From contig JBQTIW010000035.1 in NCBI GenBank assembly GCA_052387735.1, forward strand, positions 1 through 64,000: 64,000 nt of DNA, written 5' to 3'. Position 1 is the first letter of the stretch; each line of letters starts with the position of its first letter. Shown here piece after piece: positions 48,642-58,048 of the stretch. The translations under genes and the position numbers were made by a program. This DNA is from RBC101 sp052387735. Its GTDB lineage: Bacteria; Gemmatimonadota; Gemmatimonadetes; Gemmatimonadales; Gemmatimonadaceae. The notes under the pieces were generated by a model. It saw only the letters and a program-made list of their open reading frames with translations, did not search any database and was not told where the DNA came from.

Positions 48642-50821
48642 CCGGGATTCGGCGCCTTCTGACACTTGCCGTCACCACATCGATCGGTATTCAGCCGTTA
48701 GGCGCCCAGAGCGAGCTGTGGCCGCGCGTCTACCGGGCGCAACCGGGTGATGTCGCCCCAGTGCTCGACGGTTTGCTTGGCGAGGCGATCTGGGCTCGCG
48801 CGGATAGCGTCACCGACTTCACGCAACGGGATCCCGACGAAGGCGAACCGGTCTCCGAGCGCACTGTGGTTCGGTTCGTTGGCACCTCGGGTGGACTCTG
48901 GGTCGGTATCTGGGCGTACGATCGCGCTCCCGCAGCGATCCGCCATGCGCAGCTGCGGCGCGATGCCGACTTCGAGACTGATGATTCTTTCACCCTGGCA
49001 TTCGATGCCCAAAGCGACCGGAGATCCGGACTTCTGTTCTCGGTGAACCCAAACGGTGCTCTGCAGGACGCCGAGATCCTGAATTTCGAGAACGAGAACG
49101 AGGAGTGGGATGGCATCTGGGATGCGCGGGCCCACATAACCTCCGACGGGTGGGTCGCCGAGCTGTTCATTCCCTGGCAGACCCTGCGCTATCCGGATGG
49201 CGCGGCGAGCTGGGGCTTGAACATGCAGCGCTTCATCCGGCGGAAGAACGAGCGGGCGTTGTGGCGCGCGTGGCGCCGTGGTGAGGGAATCCGGTTCCTC
49301 GAGCGCCAGGGGCGGCTCGATGGCCTCAGCGGGTTGCCTGGCCGCGCGCGGGCCGAGGTCCGTCCATATGTCCTGGCCACCGGCCGTCTTGCCGATCGCC
49401 GGTTCGATGACCTCGGTCGCGACTCCGTCACCTCCGCGGCGTCGCAGTCCGGCGACGTGGGCGTCGATGCGAAGCTCGCGGTCGCCAACACGCTCACACT
49501 CGACCTGACGTACAACACGGACTTCGCGCAGGCGGAGGTCGACCAGCAGATCGTCAATCTCACGCGCTTCCCCGTGTTCTTTCCCGAGACTCGGCAGTTT
49601 TTCAACGAGGGAGCGGGAATCTTCGAGTTCGGGCGACAGGGACAGACTCAGCTCTTCTACAGCCGCCGCATCGGCTTGCGCGCGGACGGGCGGCCGCTGC
49701 CGATCATTGGAGGGGCACGCCTCTCCGGCCGCGTGGGCCGGCAGCAGGTTGGTGCGCTGGTCGTGCGCACCGGCGGCTCCGAAGACGCCACGGCGTTCGC
49801 TGCTCGCGTCAAGCGGGACGTGCTGGGCCGTGGCTACGTTGGCGCCATGGTCAATGGGCGCGATGCCAGGAGCGAATCGGCCAACGTGGCCGGGGGCGTC
49901 GACGTCAACCTGCCATACATCGTAAACGGGCAGAACCTGGTCTTCATCGCCAACACCGCGTGGAACCACGACAGTGCCCTGGGTCGACTGGCCAATCACT
50001 CACGGATCGTGATCGACTACCCTAACGATCACGCCGACATCGTGTTTCGCTACGATCGTGTGGAAGAGGGGTTCCAGCCGGCGCTTGGTTTCGTTTCGCA
50101 GTCGGGCATCAATCGATTTGCCGGTCAGATCCTGCTGACGCCGCGTCCGGAGCGTTGGAGCATTCGTCGGCTCGTGTTTTCGGCTGGCACCTGGGACTGG
50201 GTGACGCGCCTCGACGGGGGGCTCGACCATGGATGGTTCGAAGTGCTTCCGCTCGGCGCCGAGTTCGAGAGCGGCGACTCCTTCGAGTTGAACTTCCAGC
50301 GGCACTGGGATGTGCCACCTGAGCAGTTCGAGGTCTTCCCCGGGTCGAACATTCCGGCGGGACGCTACGCCTGGAATTTCGCACAGCTCAACGTCGAGGG
50401 TTCCGAGGGGCGCAATGTGGTGCCGGAGCTCTCGATCCGTGTTGGCGAGTTCTACGATGGGCGCGCCGTGGAGTGGAGCACGGCAATCGGTATTCGCCGC
50501 GAACCTCATGTGCTGCTCACCGGAGAGTATGAACAGTCGCGGATCACACGTGGGGCGCAGAGCTTCACCGCGAGCACGGCGCGACTGCGTGCGGACTACG
50601 CGGTGTCGCCACGACTGAACACGACGGTGTTCGGCCAGTACGACAATGAGTCGGAACGACTCACATTCAATGCGCGCGTTCGCTGGACGCGCTCGCCGGG
50701 GAGCGACCTGTACGTCGTCTGGAACAGCGGGTGGCCGTCGGGGCTCGATCGTGGCATTCCCTGGAGCCGCCCGACCCGTGGGGCGCTTGTGGTCAAGTAC
50801 ATCCAGTACTTCCGGATGTAG
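48638..50821 (+). CDS. DUF5916/CBM9-like outer-membrane protein, coupled to chrA
   Basis: 727 residues from ATG 48638-48640, which overlaps the chrA TGA (ATGA). A signal peptide (TGIRRLLTLAVTTSIGIQPL then GAQ) precedes an N-terminal CBM9-like beta-sandwich (VAPVLDGLLGEAIWARADSV, FTLAFDAQSDRRSGLLFSVN). The DUF5916 region follows with VDQQIVNLTRFPVFFPETRQ FFNEG and alternating strands of a beta-barrel to the C-terminus, ending in YIQYFRM with a near-terminal aromatic. The family is abundant in this kind of soil bacterium; no function is established. The position, translationally coupled to a chromate exporter, is unexpected. The frame extending upstream inside chrA is not coding. Confidence 0.88.
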   Translation: MTGIRRLLTLAVTTSIGIQPLGAQSELWPRVYRAQPGDVAPVLDGLLGEAIWARADSVTDFTQRDPDEGEPVSERTVVRFVGTSGGLWVGIWAYDRAPAAIRHAQLRRDADFETDDSFTLAFDAQSDRRSGLLFSVNPNGALQDAEILNFENENEEWDGIWDARAHITSDGWVAELFIPWQTLRYPDGAASWGLNMQRFIRRKNERALWRAWRRGEGIRFLERQGRLDGLSGLPGRARAEVRPYVLATGRLADRRFDDLGRDSVTSAASQSGDVGVDAKLAVANTLTLDLTYNTDFAQAEVDQQIVNLTRFPVFFPETRQFFNEGAGIFEFGRQGQTQLFYSRRIGLRADGRPLPIIGGARLSGRVGRQQVGALVVRTGGSEDATAFAARVKRDVLGRGYVGAMVNGRDARSESANVAGGVDVNLPYIVNGQNLVFIANTAWNHDSALGRLANHSRIVIDYPNDHADIVFRYDRVEEGFQPALGFVSQSGINRFAGQILLTPRPERWSIRRLVFSAGTWDWVTRLDGGLDHGWFEVLPLGAEFESGDSFELNFQRHWDVPPEQFEVFPGSNIPAGRYAWNFAQLNVEGSEGRNVVPELSIRVGEFYDGRAVEWSTAIGIRREPHVLLTGEYEQSRITRGAQSFTASTARLRADYAVSPRLNTTVFGQYDNESERLTFNARVRWTRSPGSDLYVVWNSGWPSGLDRGIPWSRPTRGALVVKYIQYFRM

Positions 50822-50938
50822 CGGTCCTCAATTGGAACCGCGCACGGCCGACGCGCGTCGTCGCGCCGTTGGGGCGCCCATAGCGCGATGAGGCTCCGGC
50901 GCTACTTTCACCGCGCTGTCCCCACACGGTGCCGTCCA

Positions 50939-53900
50939 ATGCGCTCACTCCGTTTCTTCGCACTCACGCTCATCGCGTCGGTCCTGACCACACAGGCTCC
51001 CGCGCAGACACCTGCCCAGGCGGACAGTGCTGCACGCGTCGCCACCCGGGTGAATTCGCTGTCGCTCATCCCCACGCGCACGCTCAAGTTCACGACGAAC
51101 GAGGGAACCTGGATCTCGCTCGACGTCTCGCCGGACGGGCGAACGATCGTGTTCGAACTGCTCGGCGACCTCTACACGCTGCCGATCAGTGGGGGGACGG
51201 CGACACGCATAACGAGTGGCCAGGGCTACGACACGCAGCCACGCTATTCGCCCGACGGTACCCGACTCGTATTCCTGAGTGATCGGAACGGATCGGAAAA
51301 CGTCTGGACGGCTCGTGCGGACGGGACACAACCCCGGGCGCTCAGCCGCGGGGAGCGGCAGAACTTCGTGTCTCCCACCTGGACGCCGGATGGTCAGTAT
51401 GTCGTCGTCACTCGGGGCGGGCAATTGTGGTTGTATCACCGGGACGGCGGCTCCGGCGTGCAGATGACGGGTGTGCGGCCGGCCGGAACACCACCCACGG
51501 CGCCCCCCCTGCCGAACTTGTTAGGCTCGGCATTCTCGAGTGATCCGCGCTACATCTGGGTCAACGCCAGCGGCAACCTGGCCGGGGAGTTCCAGACCGG
51601 CATCCCGGCCGACCCCTTTGGACCGGCGTTCGGTCCTGATCACGCGCCGCGCAGCTCGGCGCGACGCATCGGCACGTATCAGATCGGGTTGTACGATCGC
51701 AGCGTAGGACGCACGGCCGTCCGCACCAGCGAGTCAGAAGGCGCGTTCCGTCCGATGCCGAGCCCCGATGGACGCTGGCTCGTGTATGCCACGCGTTTCG
51801 ACGCTCGCGAGGCACTCAAGCTCCTCGATCTCACGACCGGCGACGAGCGGTGGCTCGTCATGGACGTGCAGCGCGATGCGAGTCAGGGCGGCACCGACCG
51901 CGATGTGTACCCGGGGTCCGCGTTTACGCCCGACTCACGGGCACTGATCACCGCTCATAGTGGCAAGATTTGGCGTGTGGAGATCCCGTCTGGTACGGCC
52001 ACGCCCATCCCCTTCACCGCCGAGATCGAGCAACAGATCGGCCCGCTCGCGAGGTTCGACTATCCGATCAACGACTCCGTGCTGACGGTCAGTCAGATCC
52101 GTGGAGCGCGGCCGTCGCCGGATGGACGCCGCGTGGTGTTTGCGGCGCTCGATCGCCTGTGGGTCGCCGACCTTCCCCCTGGTCACGGTGGCGTGGGTCG
52201 TCCGTCGGGCGCGCCGGCGAATCACACCACGATCACCAATGCACGTCGCCTGACGAGTGCGAATGTCATCGAGCACGCCCCGGTCTGGTCGCCCGACGGG
52301 CAGTGGGTGGCGTACGTCACGTGGAGCGATTCCGCAGGGGGCGACATCTATCGCGCGCCTGCCAACGGCAGCGGGGCACCGCAGCGGCTCACCCCGCGCT
52401 CGGCGTTTTACGACAAGATCAGCTACGCGCCTAACGGGCGTCGAGTGCTTGGCGTGCGAGGGTCGAGGAACCACCGCCTGCGCACGCTCGAAGACTTCGG
52501 CAGCCACGGCCCCACGGCCGAGCTCGAGATCGTCTGGCTGCCTTCCACTGGTGGCGAGGTCTCCCGCATCTCCTGGCTTGGCACGGGCGCGACGGAACAG
52601 GGCCGCAACGTACCGCACTTTGGACCCGACAGCACGCGGGTCTACGTGTGGAGTGGTTCGGAGGGACTGGTGTCCATGCGCTTCGACGGCACCGATCGTC
52701 GCACGATGATCCGTGTGACGGGTCTCGCCCCGCCAGCCGGGCCCGGGGCTCCGGCCACCCCGGACGAAGTGGTGCTCTCCCCGGACGGCGCGCGAGCCGT
52801 CGTGCGCACCGATCGCAACGTTTTTCTCATTGCGGTGCCTCCGGTTGGTGGTCAGCCACCCACCATTGCGGTGACCTCAGGATCCAGCGTGCCGACCACG
52901 CGTCTGACGAGAGTCGGTGGGGACTTCATCGGTTGGAGCAACGACGGACGACAAGCCTTCTTCTCGATAGGCAAGAGCTTCTTCCAGCATGATCTCGCAT
53001 TGGCCGACTCTCTCGTGCGCGACTCCGTCAGTCGAGCCGAAGCGCTGTCCGCCGCGCCAGCGGCGAGGCCCGACAGCGCGGCGCGCCCCGACTCGGCGCG
53101 GCGGCCGACACCTGCATACGAGCCGTATCGCGTCGACATCGCCATCGTTGCACGCAAGGACCGGCCGAGCGGCGTCGTGGCGCTCCGCGGCGCGCGAATC
53201 GTGACGATGAACGGGCAGGAAGTCATTCCGTCGGGCGATATCGTCGTCCGCGACAATCGCATCATTGGCGTCGGGCCGCGTGGTCGAGTGCCCATTCCTT
53301 CAGGAGCAAGGATCATCGACGTCTCCGGCAAGACGATCCTCCCCGGATTCGTCGACATTCACGCCCACACCTGGATCGCGTGGGGTTTGCATCGCAATCA
53401 GGTCTCGCAGTTCCTCGCACAGCTGGCCTATGGCGTGACCACGCAACGCGATCCCCAGACGTCGTCCGAGGACATCGTGACGTACAGCGATCTCATGGAA
53501 ACGGGGGAGCTGATCGGGCCACGACTGTTCTCCACGGGTCCCGGCATCTTTGGTGCGGACAACATCAAGAGCCTCGATGAAGCGCGCGACGTCGTCCGTC
53601 GTTATGCGGATCACTTCAACACGCAGACGATCAAGCAGTACGTCGCCGGCGATCGGAAGGTGAGGCAATGGGTGATCACGGCGGCGCGGGAAATGGGACT
53701 GACGACCACGACGGAAGGTGCGTCGGACTTCGTCATGAACCTCACGCTGATGCAAGACGGGTATGCGGGGCTCGAGCACTCCCTGCCGATCAGCCCGCTG
53801 TACCGCGATGTCGTGCAACTGGCCAGTTTCAGCGGCATCACGTACACGCCCACGTTCATCGTAGCGTATGGAGGCCCGAGCGGTTTTTCGTCGTTCCTCA

Positions 53901-54403
53901 CCAGCTACGACGTCGACCAGGACAGGCGCTTGCGCTACTTCACGCCGCACGACGAGTTGGACAAATGGAAGACGACCACGTTCTATCGTGCTGACCAGTA
54001 CGTACACAAGCTGCACTCGCAGCAGATCCCCAAACTGGTAGAAGCAGGAGGACGCGTCGGACTCGGCTCGCACGGCGAGTTGCAGGGGCTGGGCACGCAC
54101 TGGGAGCTCTGGATGATGGCGGCGGGTGGTCTCAAGCCGCACGACGCGCTCCGCGCGGCGACGATTCACGGTGCCGAGGCCATCGGGTTGTCCAAGGACG
54201 TCGGTTCGCTGGAAGTCGGCAAGCTCGCGGACCTGATCGTCCTCGATCGCAATCCGCTGCTCGATCTGACCAACACGGTGTCGGTGCGCAGCGTGATGAA
54301 GAACGGCCGGCTCTATGACGCTGCCACGCTCAACGAGGTCTGGCCGCGCACGAAGCCGCTGTCGGCGCAGTGGTGGTGGAAGGTGGAACCAACGCCTCGG
54401 TAG
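50939..54403 (+). CDS. TolB-type propeller / amidohydrolase fusion protein, exported
   Basis: 1154 residues from ATG 50939 (RSLRFFALTLIASVLTTQAP, signal peptide; an in-frame ATG at 50888 would add 17). Residues about 50-720 are a WD40-like beta propeller with repeated SPDGRTIVFELLGDLY, SPDGTRLVFLSDRNGSENVW and SPDGQWVAYVTWSDSAGGDI. From about 760 the amidohydrolase domain follows: LRGARIVTMNGQEVIPSGDI, metal site GKTILPGFVDIHAHTWIAWG, and late VGLGSHGELQGLGTHWELWM. Such fusions occur in Gemmatimonadota and Bacteroidota and hydrolyse amide or cyclic bonds in secreted form; substrates are unknown. Metal ligands are present except that I cannot confirm the carboxylated Lys. Confidence 0.92.
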   Translation: MRSLRFFALTLIASVLTTQAPAQTPAQADSAARVATRVNSLSLIPTRTLKFTTNEGTWISLDVSPDGRTIVFELLGDLYTLPISGGTATRITSGQGYDTQPRYSPDGTRLVFLSDRNGSENVWTARADGTQPRALSRGERQNFVSPTWTPDGQYVVVTRGGQLWLYHRDGGSGVQMTGVRPAGTPPTAPPLPNLLGSAFSSDPRYIWVNASGNLAGEFQTGIPADPFGPAFGPDHAPRSSARRIGTYQIGLYDRSVGRTAVRTSESEGAFRPMPSPDGRWLVYATRFDAREALKLLDLTTGDERWLVMDVQRDASQGGTDRDVYPGSAFTPDSRALITAHSGKIWRVEIPSGTATPIPFTAEIEQQIGPLARFDYPINDSVLTVSQIRGARPSPDGRRVVFAALDRLWVADLPPGHGGVGRPSGAPANHTTITNARRLTSANVIEHAPVWSPDGQWVAYVTWSDSAGGDIYRAPANGSGAPQRLTPRSAFYDKISYAPNGRRVLGVRGSRNHRLRTLEDFGSHGPTAELEIVWLPSTGGEVSRISWLGTGATEQGRNVPHFGPDSTRVYVWSGSEGLVSMRFDGTDRRTMIRVTGLAPPAGPGAPATPDEVVLSPDGARAVVRTDRNVFLIAVPPVGGQPPTIAVTSGSSVPTTRLTRVGGDFIGWSNDGRQAFFSIGKSFFQHDLALADSLVRDSVSRAEALSAAPAARPDSAARPDSARRPTPAYEPYRVDIAIVARKDRPSGVVALRGARIVTMNGQEVIPSGDIVVRDNRIIGVGPRGRVPIPSGARIIDVSGKTILPGFVDIHAHTWIAWGLHRNQVSQFLAQLAYGVTTQRDPQTSSEDIVTYSDLMETGELIGPRLFSTGPGIFGADNIKSLDEARDVVRRYADHFNTQTIKQYVAGDRKVRQWVITAAREMGLTTTTEGASDFVMNLTLMQDGYAGLEHSLPISPLYRDVVQLASFSGITYTPTFIVAYGGPSGFSSFLTSYDVDQDRRLRYFTPHDELDKWKTTTFYRADQYVHKLHSQQIPKLVEAGGRVGLGSHGELQGLGTHWELWMMAAGGLKPHDALRAATIHGAEAIGLSKDVGSLEVGKLADLIVLDRNPLLDLTNTVSVRSVMKNGRLYDAATLNEVWPRTKPLSAQWWWKVEPTPR

Positions 54404-54463
54404 GACGCAGGGAAGCGGCGGTGGTGCCGGCGCCAGGATCGGAAGTGGAGGCCCGGCGTCGGC

Positions 54464-55060
54464 CTAGGCCGTACCTAACGCGAGCATGAACCGTCGCGCC
54501 CGCTCGGCAGCGGGGCCCGGAGATCGCGGCCCTGCGCCACCCGGCGTGACGGCAATGTCCAGCAGCACAAATACCGGCCCATCGGTCGAGAGAACGTTCG
54601 GCAGCTCCTCGCTCCACCGCGCTGCGTCCGCGTAGCGGAAGACCCGCTCGATGCCGCACCCCCGTGCGACCATGGCGAGATCGGCACCCGCGGCAACCGC
54701 CGGGGTGGGTTGCGCTCCTGTCACTTCATAAGCCCCGTTGTCACCAACGATCAGCACCAGGTTCCGAGGGCGCTCGGCGGCAATGGTCACGAGCGAGCCG
54801 AGGTTCATCAGCATCGAGCCGTCACCGTTGACCACGATGATGCGCCGGTCGGGCTGTGCGAGGGCCAGCCCCAGTCCTAACGAGGTTGCCTGGCCCATGC
54901 TCGACGGCACGAGGACGAAGTCGAGGGAGTGCAGTGGCCCCAGGGCGATCCAGTCACGGGCAGCCCCCATCGTCGTGATCACGATCTCCCGGTCGGTCCG
55001 TACCCGACGCAGCGCTGCGAGGGCTGCACCTAACGCGATCCGCGGCGGCGACACGGTCAT
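54464..55060 (-). CDS. TPP-dependent decarboxylase, beta (TPP-binding) subunit
   Basis: 198 residues from ATG 55058-55060 (TVSPPRIALGAALAALRRVR). The thiamine-diphosphate motif GDGS...N is complete: IIVVNGDGSMLMNLGSLVTI near residue 85. Together with PSSMGQATSLGLGLALAQPD this corresponds to the C-terminal half of phosphonopyruvate or sulfopyruvate decarboxylase (Ppd, ComE). The N-terminal half is the separate upstream gene, which overlaps by 4 bp (ATGA at 55057-55060). Two CGTTAGG copies lie in it (54876, 55029). Substrate, 3-phosphonopyruvate, sulfopyruvate or an alpha-keto acid, is not decided; no phosphoenolpyruvate mutase or CoM genes are adjacent. Confidence 0.85.
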   Translation of the reverse strand: MTVSPPRIALGAALAALRRVRTDREIVITTMGAARDWIALGPLHSLDFVLVPSSMGQATSLGLGLALAQPDRRIIVVNGDGSMLMNLGSLVTIAAERPRNLVLIVGDNGAYEVTGAQPTPAVAAGADLAMVARGCGIERVFRYADAARWSEELPNVLSTDGPVFVLLDIAVTPGGAGPRSPGPAAERARRFMLALGTA

Positions 55061-55572
55061 GCCTTGCCCTCGGCGACCAGCACCACACCCGGTCGGCCCG
55101 CCTCGCGGCAGCGCTGCAGATGAAGCGCTGCCGAGTCGAGTTGCGCCGCGCTGGTGACCAGGAGGTAGTCGAGCTTCCACGCGTCGAGGACCGGTTCGGT
55201 GAACACCAGGCAGGTATCTCCGGGCAGGGTATCCTGGTTCAGGAAGCTGCGATATCCGATGATACTCACGATCGGGAGCCTCCAGTCCTGCAGCACGTTC
55301 CGCAAGGCGTCACCGGATTCGAAGAAGCCCGTGCATTGGATGAGCACCAGGGGGCGGCGGCCCCCCAGGTGCAAGCCCATCGCCACGCCCCATGCTTCCC
55401 CCTCCCGGCAGACCCTAACTATGCGCAGGTTGGCAGCTTCGATCGCGGCGTCCCAGGGACCGATCGTGCTGTCCGGGACCGTCACCACGTCGGTGAAGCC
55501 GAGGCGGGTCAGCAAGCCGGCGATGGCATCACCGGTCATCGGGAGCATCCGGGCGGGGACCGGCGCTTCCAA
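55057..55572 (-). CDS. TPP-dependent decarboxylase, alpha subunit
   Basis: 171 residues, TTG start at 55570-55572 with GAGG five bases upstream; an ATG at 55548 is the alternative. TGDAIAGLLTRLGFTDVVTV and VPDSTIGPWDAAIEAANLRI lead to the TPP-activating Glu in CREGEAWGVAMGLHLGGRRP. LVLIQCTGFFESGDALRNVL and PIVSIIGYRSFLNQDTLPGD follow. This is the PYR domain half of a two-gene decarboxylase like ComD. The gene pair is self-contained: no carboxylase or phosphonate gene follows. It may make acetaldehyde-type products from a keto acid. Members of this family are usually single-chain in phosphonate biosynthesis (Ppd). Confidence 0.83.
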   Translation of the reverse strand: MEAPVPARMLPMTGDAIAGLLTRLGFTDVVTVPDSTIGPWDAAIEAANLRIVRVCREGEAWGVAMGLHLGGRRPLVLIQCTGFFESGDALRNVLQDWRLPIVSIIGYRSFLNQDTLPGDTCLVFTEPVLDAWKLDYLLVTSAAQLDSAALHLQRCREAGRPGVVLVAEGKA

Positions 55573-55605
55573 CGGTCCTCATGGACGCGAACAGTCGCGC
55601 GCCGC

Positions 55606-56055
55606 TCAGCGCACGATGAACGTCACGGTGTCCCGTCGCACGTCGCGCATGGGGACGTGATCCCCGGAGGCGAAGATCGCGATCACACGATGCGGGCCGG
55701 GCGTCAGAGAGTCGATGCGATACTCGGTCGCGCCGGTGCCCAGGTGAATCACCGCAGGGGGGGAGGGCAGTGGACTGCTGTCCGCCGGACCCTCACCATC
55801 GATGACGAGGTGGTGGTGTCCCTTCCCCGCTTCGACCTTGCCGCTCGCCGCGATCACCTCCACACCCACGACGCCGAGTCGGACCGTGACTGGAAGAGCG
55901 ACGGAGTCTCCGTCCGCGGGGGCGGTGATCTCCACCAGAGACGGCGGCGCGGTCGTGGTCGTGTCCCCTTGGCCGGACTGCTCGGCACGCCCGCACGCGA
56001 TGAGCATACAAGCTGCGCCATACGTTAGCCGCCACAGCTGTCTGGATGTCTGCAC
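55606..56055 (-). CDS. DUF4399 lipoprotein
   Basis: 149 residues. Lipoprotein signal: QTSRQLWRLTYGAACMLIAC (lipobox L-I-A-C). A Thr-rich linker (GDTTTTAPPS) leads into the DUF4399 domain: VEITAPADGDSVALPVTVRL, GVVGVEVIAASGKVEAGKGH HHLVIDGEG, and LTPGPHRVIAIFASGDHVPM. The GKGHHHLVID motif is conserved. Function unknown; the fold is predicted as a beta sandwich. It is upstream of the decarboxylase pair on the same strand but 34 bp apart, so co-transcription is possible. Confidence 0.85.
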   Translation of the reverse strand: MQTSRQLWRLTYGAACMLIACGRAEQSGQGDTTTTAPPSLVEITAPADGDSVALPVTVRLGVVGVEVIAASGKVEAGKGHHHLVIDGEGPADSSPLPSPPAVIHLGTGATEYRIDSLTPGPHRVIAIFASGDHVPMRDVRRDTVTFIVR

Positions 56056-56239
56056 CGCTCCTCCTGTTGTTGGCCTGGTCTTGACTCAAGGTGCACGGGC
56101 GAGTCAGCCCGGGGAAGCACACGACTGATCGCAGAATCTCGCTCTGGCTGCCTGCCACGGCAACCTGCAGGTCCGCGGGACACGATGTGACGCGATCGCA
56201 CTTGCGGGTTTCATGACGGCACGCGAACGTCGGGGGCGC

Positions 56240-58042
56240 ATGCGCGAACTGACCCGATTCATCCGAGGTGCCGTAGCGCTCGCGCTGCTGAGTGCGGTGA
56301 GCACGGGCGCACGCGGGCAAGGACTGGCGACCGGCCACGACGCAATTCGCGTGAACCAGGTGGGCTACCTTCCCGACGCCCCCAAGGTCGCCGTGCTCTG
56401 TGCCCTGTCCCCGCGCCAGGTGACGTCGTTCCAGGTGGTGGACGCGTCCGGCCGGATTGTGTTGACGTCCCGATCGGTGACCGATGCGGGTGCCTTTGGA
56501 CCTTGTATCAAGACGTATCGCCTTGCGTTCACCGCCGTTCGTCGGACGGGAACCTACCGCGACCGTGCCGGAGATCTCGAGTCCGGTCCGGCGCGCATTG
56601 GTCCGGACGTGTGGAAGGGCCTCGCCGATGTGCCGCTCGTATACATGCGCCAACAGCGTTCCGGATGGAATCCGGCGTTCGCGGCCACCGTGCACCCTAA
56701 CGACGGCATTCTCGTTGATCATGCCACGCGCACGGGCGAGGTCATTCACGCCAGCGGTGGGTGGGCGGACGCGTCGGACTACCTGCAGTATGTGACCACG
56801 TCGGCAACCGCGACCTATCAGCTGCTGCAGGCCTGGCGCGATCAGCCGTGGGCCTTTGGCGACACGCATCAGGCGGATGGTCGCCCTGGCGCGAACGGTC
56901 TGGCCGACGTGGCGGACGAGGCACGCCATGGCCTTGCCTGGTTGCTCAGAATGTTCCCCGACGATTCGCTGATGCTCAATCAAATCGGGGACGACCGGGA
57001 TCATGCGTTCCACGACCTGCCGACGACGGATTCGTCGGACTACGGATGGGGGAAGGGCCGCGAGCGCCCTCTCTATCCGTGCACGGGACAGCCACAGGGA
57101 TTGTTGAAGCACAAGAACCGCGCGAGCGGTTCTGCGTCCACCGCCGGCAAACTCGCCGCGTCCTTCGCTCTCGGTGCACAGCTGTTCGCTTCACGCGAAC
57201 CCGCCTTTGCCGATACGCTCACGCGCAAGGCGCGCGCGGCGTTTGCAGTCGGTGAGCGCTCGCCCGGCGCCTGCCAGACGGCACCGGCGGGGAGTCCGTA
57301 CTTCTACGAGGAAGATGACTGGGCTGATGACATGGAGCTGGGCGCCGCGGCGCTCTTCGCGCTCACGGGCGAAACGCGGTTTCGCACGCTGGCGAGAGAG
57401 TACGCGGCGCGGGAACCGGTCAAGCCGTGGATGGGCGCCGACACAGCGTCTCACTACCAGTGGTACCCGTTTCACAACATTGGGCACTTCGAGCTGGCGC
57501 GGCGCGAGCGCGGTAGCGGGCGCGCCAGGATCGCCGGCTACTATCGCGAAGGATTGGAGCGGGTGGCCCGAAGGGCGACGAACGGCTTTGGCGTTGGCAT
57601 TCCCTTCATCTGGTGCTCCAACGACCTCATGACCTCGCTCGCCGTGCAGGCGATACTCTACCGCCGCCTCACACGTGACGCCCGCTTTCGCGAGTTGGAG
57701 CAGTCGGCGATCGACTGGCTCTTCGGCACGAACCCATGGGGCGTGTCGATGGTGATCGGCATTCCCCGAGACGGTCGCTTTCCCCTGGATCCACACTCCG
57801 ACGTTGCACGGTTCATGAAATGGGAGCTCACCGGTGGGCTGGTCGACGGTCCGGTCTACCGGTCCATCTTCACTAACCTGCTCGGCATTCACCTCACGCG
57901 GCCTGACGAACTCGCGCCGTGGAACACCGGACACATCGTGTACCACGACAACTACGGCGACTACTCCACGAACGAGCCGATCATGGACGGTTCGGTCAAC
58001 GTCCTCTTTCTTCTTTCGACCCTCGCGCCCGTGAACCGGTAG
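56240..58042 (+). CDS. Glycoside hydrolase family 9 (endoglucanase-type) enzyme, exported
   Basis: 600 residues from ATG 56240 (MRELTRFIRGAVALALLSAV signal; an earlier in-frame ATG at 56213 would add nine). The N-terminal Ig-like domain (AIRVNQVGYLPDAPKVAVLC) about 40-130 is typical of GH9. The catalytic (alpha/alpha)6 barrel follows with HASGGWADASDYLQYVTTSA (catalytic base Asp pair), GRPGANGLADVADEARHGLA, and DNYGDYSTNEPIMDGSVNVL near the end with the general-acid Glu. It should hydrolyse beta-1,4-glucan, or a related glycan or glucosamine polymer. All three acidic residues are in place. A CCTAACG copy codes Pro-Asn in VHPNDG. Confidence 0.92.
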   Translation: MRELTRFIRGAVALALLSAVSTGARGQGLATGHDAIRVNQVGYLPDAPKVAVLCALSPRQVTSFQVVDASGRIVLTSRSVTDAGAFGPCIKTYRLAFTAVRRTGTYRDRAGDLESGPARIGPDVWKGLADVPLVYMRQQRSGWNPAFAATVHPNDGILVDHATRTGEVIHASGGWADASDYLQYVTTSATATYQLLQAWRDQPWAFGDTHQADGRPGANGLADVADEARHGLAWLLRMFPDDSLMLNQIGDDRDHAFHDLPTTDSSDYGWGKGRERPLYPCTGQPQGLLKHKNRASGSASTAGKLAASFALGAQLFASREPAFADTLTRKARAAFAVGERSPGACQTAPAGSPYFYEEDDWADDMELGAAALFALTGETRFRTLAREYAAREPVKPWMGADTASHYQWYPFHNIGHFELARRERGSGRARIAGYYREGLERVARRATNGFGVGIPFIWCSNDLMTSLAVQAILYRRLTRDARFRELEQSAIDWLFGTNPWGVSMVIGIPRDGRFPLDPHSDVARFMKWELTGGLVDGPVYRSIFTNLLGIHLTRPDELAPWNTGHIVYHDNYGDYSTNEPIMDGSVNVLFLLSTLAPVNR

Positions 58043-58048
58043 CGCGGT

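Noticed and set aside
48698..49999. 433-codon minus-strand frame inside the DUF5916 gene
   Set aside because: Arg/Ala/Val shadow of a beta-barrel gene with clear domain motifs on the plus strand.
55793..57112. 439-codon minus-strand open frame over the DUF4399 and GH9 genes
   Set aside because: Composition is typical of a GC-rich shadow and the GH9 frame is confirmed by catalytic motifs.
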